Assembly: GCA_050260275.1 (NCBI GenBank)
Contig: JBLNBX010000085.1
Coordinates: 1-39,215 of the forward strand
Reading direction: 5' to 3'
Source: DATMXS01 sp050260275
Lineage (GTDB): Bacteria > Acidobacteriota > Terriglobia > Bryobacterales > Bryobacteraceae
DNA length: 39,215 nucleotides
Every line of letters begins with the position of its first letter. Positions within the stretch are counted from its first letter, which is position 1. Made by a program: the position numbers and the translations under genes. Below are positions 1 through 7,356 of the stretch, in pieces. Under the pieces are notes generated by a model. That model worked only from the letters and a program-made list of their open reading frames with translations, was not told the DNA's origin and made no database searches.

Positions 1-1
1 A

Positions 2-208
2 AATATCCTCAACAGAATCAAAGAAGTACCGGAGGTTTGCACGATCTTCTGCGCCACCGCGAACCAGGTCGAGGTTGTGATCGCCGAGACCGAACTGGGA
101 CGCGGCGTGATCGGTGTGATAGACGGCGAACGGCCCAAGGGCGTCGAAGGCCCATCTGACGTCGAGTGGCGGCATGGCCTGCTCCGGAAGATCGGCTATA
201 AGCGCTGA
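2..208 (+). CDS. Adenosine-specific kinase-like protein (DUF355), 3' end only
   Basis: Only the last 68 codons are in the window; the reading frame runs in from the left edge and stops at TGA 206-208. The visible part contains FCATANQVEVVIAE, then RGVIGVIDGERPKGVE and a terminal RKIGYKR. These match the C-terminal half of the DUF355/adenosine-specific kinase family (PF04008), a small protein of about 160 residues found in archaea and some bacteria. The family name comes from structural and ligand data; its cellular role is poorly settled. The next gene starts about 60 nt downstream on the same strand, but there is no sign that the two work together. The family call is fairly secure because several conserved blocks are present, but the N-terminal half cannot be inspected. 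Confidence 0.8.
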   Translation, partial: NILNRIKEVPEVCTIFCATANQVEVVIAETELGRGVIGVIDGERPKGVEGPSDVEWRHGLLRKIGYKR

Positions 209-267
209 CTTGCGCCTCATGCAGGAAGCGGGGTACAATCATCCCAATTCCTACCGGATTTGGTGAT

Positions 268-1566
268 ATGCCAGACAAACCTGAACGCACCTTTGGTTTC
301 AACACTCGGGCGCTGCACGAAGGCTATCAGCAGCCGGAGCCGACCACCGGCGCACGGGCTGTGCCCATCTATCAGTCCACCTCTTTCGTGTTCAACGACA
401 GCGAGCACGCGGCGGCGCTATTTGCGCTCGAACAGGCGGGCAATATCTACACCCGCATCATGAACCCGACCACGGACGTGCTGGAACGGCGCGTGGCGTC
501 GCTCGAGGGTGGCGTGGCGGCGGTCGCCTTGGCAAGCGGCCAGGCGGCGCAGTTCATCGCGCTCTCGAGCCTCATGCAGGCTGGCGACGAGATGGTCGCG
601 GCGAGCACGCTGTACGGCGGCACGTTCACGCAGTTCGATGTGAGCATGCGGCGGTTGGGGTTGAACGTTACCTTCGTTGAACCCGACGATCCGGAGAACT
701 TCCGGAAAGCCATCACTCCGCGCACCAAACTGCTCTACGGCGAGACAATCTCAAACCCGCGCGGTAACGTGCTCGACATAGAGCGTGTAGCTGCGATAGC
801 GCACGAGCACAATCTGCCTCTGGTCATCGACAACACTTTCGCAACACCGTATTTGTGCCGGCCGATCGAGTTTGGCGCGGATATCGTGCTGCACTCGCTG
901 ACAAAGTTCATCGGCGGCCACGGTACCTCCATCGGCGGAATCATCGTTGACTCGGGCAAGTTCGACTGGACCAAGGGCGCGTTCCCCGGCCTGACTGAGC
1001 CCTCTCCCGCCTATCACGGCATGAGATACGCCGAAAAGTTCGGCAATCTGGCGTTCATCATCCGGGCGCGAGTCGAAGGTTTGCGCGATCTGGGGCCGTG
1101 CCTGAGCCCGTTCAACGCGTTCTTGTTCCTGCAAGGCGTCGAGACGCTGGGGCTGAGGATGGACCGCCACGTCGCGAATGCGCGCTGCGCGGCCGAGTTT
1201 CTCGCGAAGCACCCGAGCGTTGCCTGGGTGAACTACCCCTCGCTCACATCGAGCCCGTATCGCGAACTGGCAGCAAAATACCTGCCGAAGGGGCCTGGCG
1301 CCGTATTCTCGTTCGGCATCAAAGGCGGCTATGAGGCAGGGCGCAAGTTCGTCAACAGCGTGAAGCTGTTCTCGCACCTGGCGAACGTTGGAGACGCGCG
1401 GAGCCTGGTGATCCACCCGGCATCGACAACACACCAGCAACTCTCGCGCGAACAGCAGGAAGCGGCTGGCGTTACGCCGGACCTGATCCGCCTCTCGATC
1501 GGTCTCGAGGACGCCGAAGATATCCTCTGGGACCTTGACCAAGCGTTGGCCGCATCCCAGCGCTGA
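268..1566 (+). CDS. metY: O-acetylhomoserine sulfhydrylase (Cys/Met metabolism PLP enzyme)
   Basis: A 432-residue cytoplasmic PLP enzyme of the Cys/Met metabolism family. It would make homocysteine (or methionine) from O-acetylhomoserine and sulfide (or methanethiol). The N-terminus has FGFNTRALHEG and PIYQSTSFVF, and YTRIMNPTTDVLERR follows. The PLP-binding lysine is K213 in LHSLTKFIGGHGTS. The long insert around residues 235-260 (SGKFDW to EPSPAYHG) is typical of the O-acetylhomoserine branch, as opposed to cystathionine gamma-synthase, and the length fits (usual 425-435). The start is the ATG at 268; there is only a weak GGTGA in front of it. There are no methionine-pathway neighbours. A related O-succinylhomoserine enzyme cannot be excluded from sequence alone. 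Confidence 0.93.
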   Translation: MPDKPERTFGFNTRALHEGYQQPEPTTGARAVPIYQSTSFVFNDSEHAAALFALEQAGNIYTRIMNPTTDVLERRVASLEGGVAAVALASGQAAQFIALSSLMQAGDEMVAASTLYGGTFTQFDVSMRRLGLNVTFVEPDDPENFRKAITPRTKLLYGETISNPRGNVLDIERVAAIAHEHNLPLVIDNTFATPYLCRPIEFGADIVLHSLTKFIGGHGTSIGGIIVDSGKFDWTKGAFPGLTEPSPAYHGMRYAEKFGNLAFIIRARVEGLRDLGPCLSPFNAFLFLQGVETLGLRMDRHVANARCAAEFLAKHPSVAWVNYPSLTSSPYRELAAKYLPKGPGAVFSFGIKGGYEAGRKFVNSVKLFSHLANVGDARSLVIHPASTTHQQLSREQQEAAGVTPDLIRLSIGLEDAEDILWDLDQALAASQR

Positions 1567-1646
1567 GCGTGCCAACGGCGCTCCGGAATCGACTCGCGGC
1601 GCGACGGGAGAGGGCGGAACGCTGAAGGCGTGAGAGACTATAACAG

Positions 1647-3182
1647 TTGCCGCATCCGCATGGAAACGGTTGGCGTGGTGCGCCGGCGGCTGATGAGACC
1701 GAGTCCGGCATCCACCCGACACCTGCCATAACCGGTTCGCTCGGCGTGCTCCGCCGCGCCTTCGAGAACGCCGGCTACACGGCCGAAGGACTTGTGCGCG
1801 CGCTGGGACCCGAGGAGCTGGCTGCTGCGCCCTCGGCGGATTTCGCACGCCTGCTGCGAGTTACGCGAGCCACGTCTCCGCTGAACACGCTCGTCCGGCT
1901 CTTCCTTCTCGGCGTGCCGGTTCCGGCTGCCGAGGCCCAGGCCGCACTCGGCCGCGAGCCCTTTGGCGCCGCTATCGAGGCCGGTCTTCTCAATGTGTCT
2001 GGTGAAAAGGTCAGCGGAACAGTGCGGATCCTCGCCTTTCGCGGTCTGCTGCTGGCCTGCGATCTGCCAGGCCGGGGCGGGCGAGAGCAGGTCATGGGCC
2101 TTACCAGCAGCACGGTTACGCTGGCCGACTCGGCGGTGCCGCGGCCATCGCGAATGGCCCTGGATCTCGGGACCGGCTGCGGCCTGCTCGGCATGCTGGC
2201 GGCGCGGCATTCCGAATGCGTCGCGGCCACGGACGTCAGCCAGCGCGCGGTCGCGTTCGCGGCGTTCAACGCCGCCTGGAACGGCATCTCGAACTTCACT
2301 GCCTCGGCCGGCGATTGCTTTGAGCCGGTCGTAGGACGGCGGTTCGATCTGATCCTCGCGAATCCGCCCTTCGCGATATCTCCCTCAACAGCACTGGCGT
2401 TTCGCGATAGCGGGATGGCCGGGGACTCGTTCGCTGAAGGGCTGGTGCGGCAGGCGCCAGAGTTCCTGAACGAGGGCGGTTTTGCGCAGCTCATCTGCGA
2501 TTGCGCGTCGAAGCCCGGCCGCGACTGGAGCCAGCGCGTGGCCGGATGGGTGGAGGGCCGCGGATGCGACGCATGGGTGCTCGCCCTGGAGAGGCACGCC
2601 GCGACCGAGTATGCCCGGAACTGGGTCCGGGATACAGAGTCGGGCGCGCCCGAGGAGAAGGCCCGCCTGTACGACTGGTGGCTCGCACACCTGGACGCCG
2701 AACACGTCGAGTCGGTGACGACGGTGCTCATCACCCTGCGCCGCCGCAGCGGCAGGAACCGCATCCGCATCGAGGACGCTCCAGAGATCCTGGGGGCCTT
2801 CGGCGAGGACATCGCGCTCGGCTTCGAACTCGACGACTACCTGGCGGCGGCCAGCGACGACGACCTGTTGAACACGCGGTTTGTGCTCCATCCCAATGCC
2901 CGCCTGGAACAGGAATTGCAAGCCGAGGGAGGACGCTGGCGCGTAACCTCGGCGCGCATCCGCATCGCCAGAGGCTTGCGATGGGCGGGCAACGTCGATG
3001 GCCGCATCTCGACGCTGCTGGCGGGTTGTGACGGGTCCCGAACGGCGGCCGAACTGGCCGCCAGGCTCGCATCGGACGCAGGCGTGACGCCGGACCGCGT
3101 ATTGCCTGCATGCATCGGGGCGATAAGGCAGCTCCTCGCGAGAGGGTATCTGCGTCCTGCGGGTCTATCAAACAGAACATGA
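1647..3182 (+). CDS. Class I SAM-dependent methyltransferase with PqqD-like C-terminal domain
   Basis: A 511-residue protein. Residues about 30-130 form a helical N-terminal domain. Residues about 170-330 are a Rossmann methyltransferase with motif I LDLGTGCGLLG (near residue 172) and the NPPF motif (near residue 240) typical of enzymes that methylate amide or exocyclic amino nitrogens, such as PrmC/HemK and N6-adenine or guanine rRNA enzymes. The last 50-60 residues (LLAGCDGSRTAAELAARL onward) resemble a PqqD-like winged-helix domain. The substrate is not known. An in-frame stop at 1641 limits the start: TTG 1647 is the earliest, and GTG 1746, just before the conserved LRRAF block, is an alternative. 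It stands alone between genes of unrelated function. Confidence 0.82.
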   Translation: MPHPHGNGWRGAPAADETESGIHPTPAITGSLGVLRRAFENAGYTAEGLVRALGPEELAAAPSADFARLLRVTRATSPLNTLVRLFLLGVPVPAAEAQAALGREPFGAAIEAGLLNVSGEKVSGTVRILAFRGLLLACDLPGRGGREQVMGLTSSTVTLADSAVPRPSRMALDLGTGCGLLGMLAARHSECVAATDVSQRAVAFAAFNAAWNGISNFTASAGDCFEPVVGRRFDLILANPPFAISPSTALAFRDSGMAGDSFAEGLVRQAPEFLNEGGFAQLICDCASKPGRDWSQRVAGWVEGRGCDAWVLALERHAATEYARNWVRDTESGAPEEKARLYDWWLAHLDAEHVESVTTVLITLRRRSGRNRIRIEDAPEILGAFGEDIALGFELDDYLAAASDDDLLNTRFVLHPNARLEQELQAEGGRWRVTSARIRIARGLRWAGNVDGRISTLLAGCDGSRTAAELAARLASDAGVTPDRVLPACIGAIRQLLARGYLRPAGLSNRT

Positions 3183-3245
3183 TTGCGGTTTGATGTTCTT
3201 TTGCTATCACTCTCCTTAGTACGTTCGGGTTAGACTAGAACTTCC

Positions 3246-4214
3246 ATGAAGGCTATCCGAGTACATACCCCTGGGGGGCCAGATGCGCTGCTGTGCGATG
3301 AGATCGCCGTCCCGACGCCAGGTCCCGGTCAGGCGCTCGTGAAAGTCGCCGCGGCGGGGGTGAATTATATCGACGTGTACCATCGGACGGGGCTCTACAA
3401 GATGAACCCGCCGGTGCCAATCGGGATGGAGGGCGCGGGGACGGTCGAGGCTTGCGGCCCGGATGTCGCCGAGGTGGCCCCCGGCGACCGCGTAGCTTGG
3501 GCGATGGCGCCCGGATCGTATGCCGAGAAGGCGCTAGTACCGGCGGCAGCCCTGGTGAGGCTGCCAGATACGATCGATTTCGAGCGCGCCGCGGCTGTGA
3601 TGTTGCAGGGCATGACGGCGCATTACCTGACGCACTCCACCTATCCGCTGAAAGAGGGCGAGACGGCCCTGATCCATGCAGCCGCGGGCGGCGTGGGCCT
3701 GCTGCTGGTGCAGATGGCAAAGATGCGGGGCGCTCGCGTGATCGGCACGGTTTCGACGCAGGCCAAGGCGGACCTGGCCATGGAGGCCGGCGCCGACGCG
3801 GTGATCCTCTATTCGCGCCAGGACTTCGAGCCTGAGGTGCGGCGGCTCACGGACAACCGCGGCGTCGATGTCGTCTACGACTCGGTGGGGCAGGCCACGT
3901 TCATGAAGAGCCTGGTATGCCTGCGGCCGCGCGGGATGATGGTGAGCTACGGGCAGTCGAGCGGCCCGGTGCAACCGGTGGATCCGCTGCTGCTCAACCA
4001 GATGGGTTCGCTGTTCCTGACCCGGCCGACGCTCGCGCATTACTGCGCCACGCGGCTGGAACTGCTCTGGCGCGCCGACGACGTCCTGGGATGGGTGGCG
4101 TCGGGGAAACTCAAGCTCCGCATCGACCGCACGTATCCTCTGGCGGATGCCGCGCACGCCCATCGCGACCTCGAAAGCCGGAAGACCGCCGGCAAGCTGC
4201 TGCTGATACCGTAG
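3246..4214 (+). CDS. NADPH:quinone oxidoreductase, zinc-free MDR family
   Basis: A 322-residue medium-chain dehydrogenase/reductase of the quinone oxidoreductase type, predicted to reduce quinones or enones with NADPH in the cytoplasm. The N-terminal GroES-like domain has the Qor hallmark AAGVNYIDVYHRTG and IGMEGAGTVEA. The Rossmann domain has HAAAGGVGLLLVQMAK, the NADPH-binding loop, and later DVVYDSVGQATF. The cysteine and histidine zinc ligands of alcohol dehydrogenases are absent, as expected for this branch. The length matches E. coli Qor (327). Start is the ATG at 3246, 63 nt after the preceding stop, without a strong Shine-Dalgarno. The gene may be co-transcribed with the peptidase 28 nt downstream. 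Confidence 0.92.
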   Translation: MKAIRVHTPGGPDALLCDEIAVPTPGPGQALVKVAAAGVNYIDVYHRTGLYKMNPPVPIGMEGAGTVEACGPDVAEVAPGDRVAWAMAPGSYAEKALVPAAALVRLPDTIDFERAAAVMLQGMTAHYLTHSTYPLKEGETALIHAAAGGVGLLLVQMAKMRGARVIGTVSTQAKADLAMEAGADAVILYSRQDFEPEVRRLTDNRGVDVVYDSVGQATFMKSLVCLRPRGMMVSYGQSSGPVQPVDPLLLNQMGSLFLTRPTLAHYCATRLELLWRADDVLGWVASGKLKLRIDRTYPLADAAHAHRDLESRKTAGKLLLIP

Positions 4215-4242
4215 CTGCTGATACGCTGTAAGCCGGTTCGCG

Positions 4243-5325
4243 ATGCCAAACTCCGAATACGCCTCTCGCAGAGCGCGGTTGGGTGCCGAGTTTGGCCGTC
4301 ACAAACTCGACGCGATGATTGTCTCCGCGTCCGTCAACATCCGCTATCTGAGCGGGTTCACCGGGTCTAACGGCCTGCTGCTGGCGGCGGCGGATTGCGC
4401 GGTACTCTTCACCGATCCCCGTTACGGAACGCAGGCATCCCAGGAAACGGACTGCCGCGTGCGCGTGGTGAAAGGTCCGCTTCACTCAGCGCTGCTGAAA
4501 GAGGCGACCCGGCGCGGCTTCCGGCGGGTGGGATTCGAGCCGTCGCGCGTGCCGTGGGGCGTCTGGAGCCTTCTCAACGAGAACATGCCGCTCGGGGGGA
4601 CGCTGTATCCGGCTCCGGGCATCGTGGACGCGCTGCGGATAGTGAAGTCGGCGTCCGAGATAGCGGCGATACGGCGCAGCGTGCTCACGAATTCCGCCGC
4701 GTACGCGCGGGCCATGCGGGCCTTTCGCGCCGGCATGACGGAAACCGCGCTGGCCGCCTCCATCGAGTACCAGATGAGGCTCCTAGGGGCCGAGAAACCA
4801 GCCTTCGAGACGATCGTCGCCTCCGGCGCTCACAGCGCTTTGCCACATGCAAGCCCGCGCGAGGAGCCAATCAAGCCCGGCCGGTTCGTGCTCGTAGACA
4901 TGGGCTGCTTCCAGGATGGCTATGCGAGCGACATGACGCGGGTGGCGTTCACGGGTGCGCCGCCCCCTAAGGCCCGGCGGCTGTATCGTGCGGTGCTGGA
5001 AGCTCAGCTTGCCGCCATAGACGCAGTGCGGCCGGGCGTTGCCGCCGGGCGCGTGGACAGCGCGGCCCGGCGCGTGCTGCGCGCGCACGGATACGGCCGC
5101 GTGTTCGTCCACTCCACCGGCCACGGGCTCGGGCTGGAGATCCACGAAGCGCCGCGCCTGGGCAAGGGCGAAAAGACGCCGCTCGAGGCGGGAATGGCGA
5201 TAACCATCGAGCCGGGCGCGTACCTTCCGGGGTACGGCGGAGTGCGGATAGAAGATACAGTCCTGGTGACTTCAACGGGTTGCGAGATCCTGACGCCCAC
5301 GCCCAAGGATTTGCTCGAACTCTAG
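4243..5325 (+). CDS. M24 family aminopeptidase (Xaa-Pro type)
   Basis: A 360-residue creatinase/aminopeptidase-P fold enzyme predicted to remove N-terminal residues next to proline, with two metal ions. The N-terminal creatinase domain has NIRYLSGFTGSNG. In the C-terminal pita-bread domain all five metal ligands can be placed: D219 (LVDMGCFQDGY), D230 (ASDMTR), H294 (STGHGLGLEIHE), E323 (ITIEPGAY) and E337 (VRIEDTV). No signal peptide is seen, so it is probably cytoplasmic. Length is normal for the short Xaa-Pro peptidase/YqhT group. It starts at ATG 4243, 28 nt after the quinone reductase stop, with no clear ribosome binding site. Prolidase (dipeptide specificity) is the main alternative. 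Confidence 0.93.
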   Translation: MPNSEYASRRARLGAEFGRHKLDAMIVSASVNIRYLSGFTGSNGLLLAAADCAVLFTDPRYGTQASQETDCRVRVVKGPLHSALLKEATRRGFRRVGFEPSRVPWGVWSLLNENMPLGGTLYPAPGIVDALRIVKSASEIAAIRRSVLTNSAAYARAMRAFRAGMTETALAASIEYQMRLLGAEKPAFETIVASGAHSALPHASPREEPIKPGRFVLVDMGCFQDGYASDMTRVAFTGAPPPKARRLYRAVLEAQLAAIDAVRPGVAAGRVDSAARRVLRAHGYGRVFVHSTGHGLGLEIHEAPRLGKGEKTPLEAGMAITIEPGAYLPGYGGVRIEDTVLVTSTGCEILTPTPKDLLEL

Positions 5326-5415
5326 GCCGGGCGCCGGTTGTCCCCGAGATCCCGAACAATTGCAACGAGAACCGGCCGGATCGCGTTAAATAGACAATTG
5401 GAAGGGAGAGGCAGT

Positions 5416-6249
5416 ATGCGTGTCCGCGTTCTTGTGATCGTCTGCGCGTGCTGTGCTGCCGCGGTAGCGGCCCAGGGTCAGGTTCCAGCGCCCACGCCCG
5501 AAGGGGAGCAGGCGCAAGAGGAAGGCCTGAAGCAGGCCGAGCCGGCTGAGCCCGGAACGTACGTGCTCGAACCCGGCACGCGCATACCGCTCGCGCTCAT
5601 CAACTCCGTGAGCACGAAACACTCGGCTGAGGGAGACCGCCTCTATCTCGAGACGGTGTTCCCGGTAGTAGTGGACGGGCGCGTGATTGTTCCGCCGGGA
5701 AGCTACGTCCAGGGTACAATAACGCAGATCAAGCGCCCAGGGCGCGTCAAAGGCAGAGGCGAGTTGTTCGTGCGGTTCGATTCGATGACGTTGCCAAACG
5801 GCGTAACGCGCGATTTCCGCGCGCGTGTGGGCGCGCTCGACGGGCAGGCTTCGGAGGAGCTTGATAAGAGCGAGGGCAAGATCCGCAGTGAGGGCAACAA
5901 GTCCGGCGACGCGCGCACGATAGGTGAGGCGGCTGCGACCGGCGCGAGCGTCGGCGTCATTGCCGGCGGCGCCTCGGGCGGCCACTACGGTATGGGTGCG
6001 GGCATAGGCGCGGCCGCGGGCGCAGCGGCTGGCATCGTCGGCGTGCTGCTGACGAGGGGCCCGGACGCCGTGCTGGCGCGCGGATCCTCGCTCGAGATGG
6101 TGCTCGACCGCAGGCTAGTTTTCAGCGCCTCCGAGATCGATTTTTCGCACACTATGCCGGCAGCACGTGGCACGAGCGGCGCCGGTCCGCTGCCGAGCCA
6201 GAAGCAGGAGCGGCGAGGTGTGCCGATGCTGGGCCGGCTGCCGCGGTAA
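5416..6249 (+). CDS. Exported TrbI/VirB10-like protein without a secretion system
   Basis: A 277-residue exported protein. The start is the ATG at 5416, which has GGGAGAGG just upstream and is followed by a cleavable-looking signal (MRVRVLVIVCACCAAAVAAQ). A Pro/Glu-rich linker leads into a domain with LEPGTRIPLALINSVST and VIVPPGSYVQGTI. A Gly/Ala-rich stretch then precedes RGPDAVLARGSSLEMVLD. These blocks resemble the C-terminal beta-barrel of VirB10/TrbI proteins of type IV secretion, but the protein has no N-terminal cytoplasmic/TM part and no conjugation genes are nearby. Free-standing versions like this are familiar in acidobacterial genomes; their role is unknown. A periplasmic or outer-membrane-associated structural role is only an inference. 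Confidence 0.75.
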   Translation: MRVRVLVIVCACCAAAVAAQGQVPAPTPEGEQAQEEGLKQAEPAEPGTYVLEPGTRIPLALINSVSTKHSAEGDRLYLETVFPVVVDGRVIVPPGSYVQGTITQIKRPGRVKGRGELFVRFDSMTLPNGVTRDFRARVGALDGQASEELDKSEGKIRSEGNKSGDARTIGEAAATGASVGVIAGGASGGHYGMGAGIGAAAGAAAGIVGVLLTRGPDAVLARGSSLEMVLDRRLVFSASEIDFSHTMPAARGTSGAGPLPSQKQERRGVPMLGRLPR

Positions 6250-6432
6250 AGGCCCAGAGGGCCGTTCCGGCCGGCCAAGCTGATGAAAGCCGCCCCGGGG
6301 GCCTGGGTGTTGTGGCGTACGCGGCTGTGACGCGATGTTTACGACATCCGCAAACGAGCATCAGCGGCTGCGTAAATTGGATTAGGCGCGTCGCGTCGCG
6401 AGGATCACACCGGAGCGCTGTTTGGGAGTGCC

Positions 6433-6882
6433 GTGATGAGTATCGGAGCCTTCACAGAAAAGAATCGCCAGCCGACGGAGACCGAAATCGCGGAGATGCT
6501 AGGCGCGATGCTGCAGCCGTGGCAAGCATTGGCCGAACATATCCGTGCGGAATATCGCGCCAAGGAGATTTTCAGGTTCTGCTACTGCGAGAAGTACGGG
6601 TGGGCCTTGACTTTTCGCCGTAGGGGGAACCTCTTCACTGCGCTATATCCTGCGCGAAACGCCTTTGTGGTTCAGATCATCCTCAATCCAGCTGCGCTCC
6701 AACAGGCGGAGGCGCTCCCGCTCGGAGATGCGGCGCGGCAGGCGATGGCACGCGCGAAGCCCTGGCCCGAGGGTAAGTGGTTGTTTATTACGGTGCAGTC
6801 CGAACAGGACCTTCGCGATGTGCAGGCTCTACTCGCACTGAAAGCTGCAGCGTTGTCTCGCAAGAAAGCAGCAGCGCGGTAA
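6433..6882 (+). CDS. DUF3788 family protein
   Basis: A small (about 149 residues) cytoplasmic protein of unknown function. The pattern of KEIFRFCYCEKYGWALTFRR, then FVVQIILNP, then AKPWPEGKWLFITV and a C-terminal DLRDVQALLALK fits the DUF3788 family, whose members share a central W/Y-rich sheet and a short PEGKWL-like block. The start is GTG 6433 or, equally likely, ATG 6436; GGGAG lies at 6424-6428. It is a single gene between a 180-nt gap upstream and a repeat-rich gap downstream. The C-terminus is Ala/Lys-rich and probably disordered. Confidence 0.7.
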   Translation: MMSIGAFTEKNRQPTETEIAEMLGAMLQPWQALAEHIRAEYRAKEIFRFCYCEKYGWALTFRRRGNLFTALYPARNAFVVQIILNPAALQQAEALPLGDAARQAMARAKPWPEGKWLFITVQSEQDLRDVQALLALKAAALSRKKAAAR

Positions 6883-6960
6883 CGTGGCGCGGGGCAGACC
6901 ACCGGTCTCAGTAGCGCCGGGAGGGGTTTGGCTTATCGTGGAACGGCCTCAGCGCGGCTT

Positions 6961-7022
6961 AGCAGCGCCCGGGACATGGTTCGTATCAGGGCACGGCTTC
7001 AGCCGTGCCGCCACGCGCTGCT
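6961..7022. repeat. Nested inverted repeat (REP-like)
   Basis: The outer arms agcagcgc (6961-6968) and gcgctgct (7015-7022) enclose a near-perfect palindrome, ggcacggcttcagccgtgcc, at 6990-7009. The strand 6981-6992 (tcgtatcagggc) is the reverse complement of part of the direct repeats at 7111 and 7221. All of this lies in the non-coding gap between the DUF3788 gene and rhamnulokinase. Such elements often occur in families across acidobacterial genomes, but only this one is visible here. Confidence 0.6.
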
Positions 7023-7032
7023 GAATGCAGGA

Positions 7033-7078
7033 CTTCAGCCCCTGCCGGGCGGACGACGCTGAAATCCAGGGGCTGAAG
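7033..7078. repeat. Inverted repeat with 12-bp perfect arms
   Basis: The arms cttcagcccctg (7033-7044) and caggggctgaag (7067-7078) are exact reverse complements, separated by 22 nt. There is no T-run beside it, so it is not an obvious intrinsic terminator. Confidence 0.7.
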
Positions 7079-7104
7079 CCCGTGAAAATACCAGCCCGGT
7101 TCGT

Positions 7105-7244
7105 AAAGTCGGCCCTGATACGAGGCTCTTGACCAACGCCCGCGGGAGGAGCTCACTTCGTCTGGCGCAATAGCCGGGGTAGCGCTGCCGGCCAACATCC
7201 CGTTTCCACCGAAAAAGTCAGGCCCTGATACGAGGCCTTTGACC
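7105..7244. repeat. Pair of ~30-bp direct repeats
   Basis: 7105-7134 and 7214-7244 share aaagtc, then ggccctgatacgaggc, then ttgacc. They differ by one inserted base and a swapped CT/TC pair. A 12-nt inverted copy of the core lies at 6981-6992. The two copies start 109 nt apart and lie upstream of rhamnulokinase. They could be operator-like, or more likely decayed members of a dispersed repeat. Confidence 0.65.
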
Positions 7245-7356
7245 CGTGATTCGGCGCTGCACCTGAAAAGGCAAAGGGTGAGTTGCGCCATCCTCCGATT
7301 GGAAGCTTGCTCTAGTGCCCGGCTTCGCGTGTGAGCGCGCTATACTGTCTCGCCAA

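Noticed and set aside
751..1848. 365-codon open frame on the minus strand across the metY gene
   Set aside because: It is antisense to a clearly conserved enzyme, Arg/Gln-rich, and has no recognisable motif: a shadow caused by high GC.
6961..7244. CRISPR array
   Set aside because: The repeats are unequal, partly inverted, only two direct copies exist, and no cas genes are nearby.
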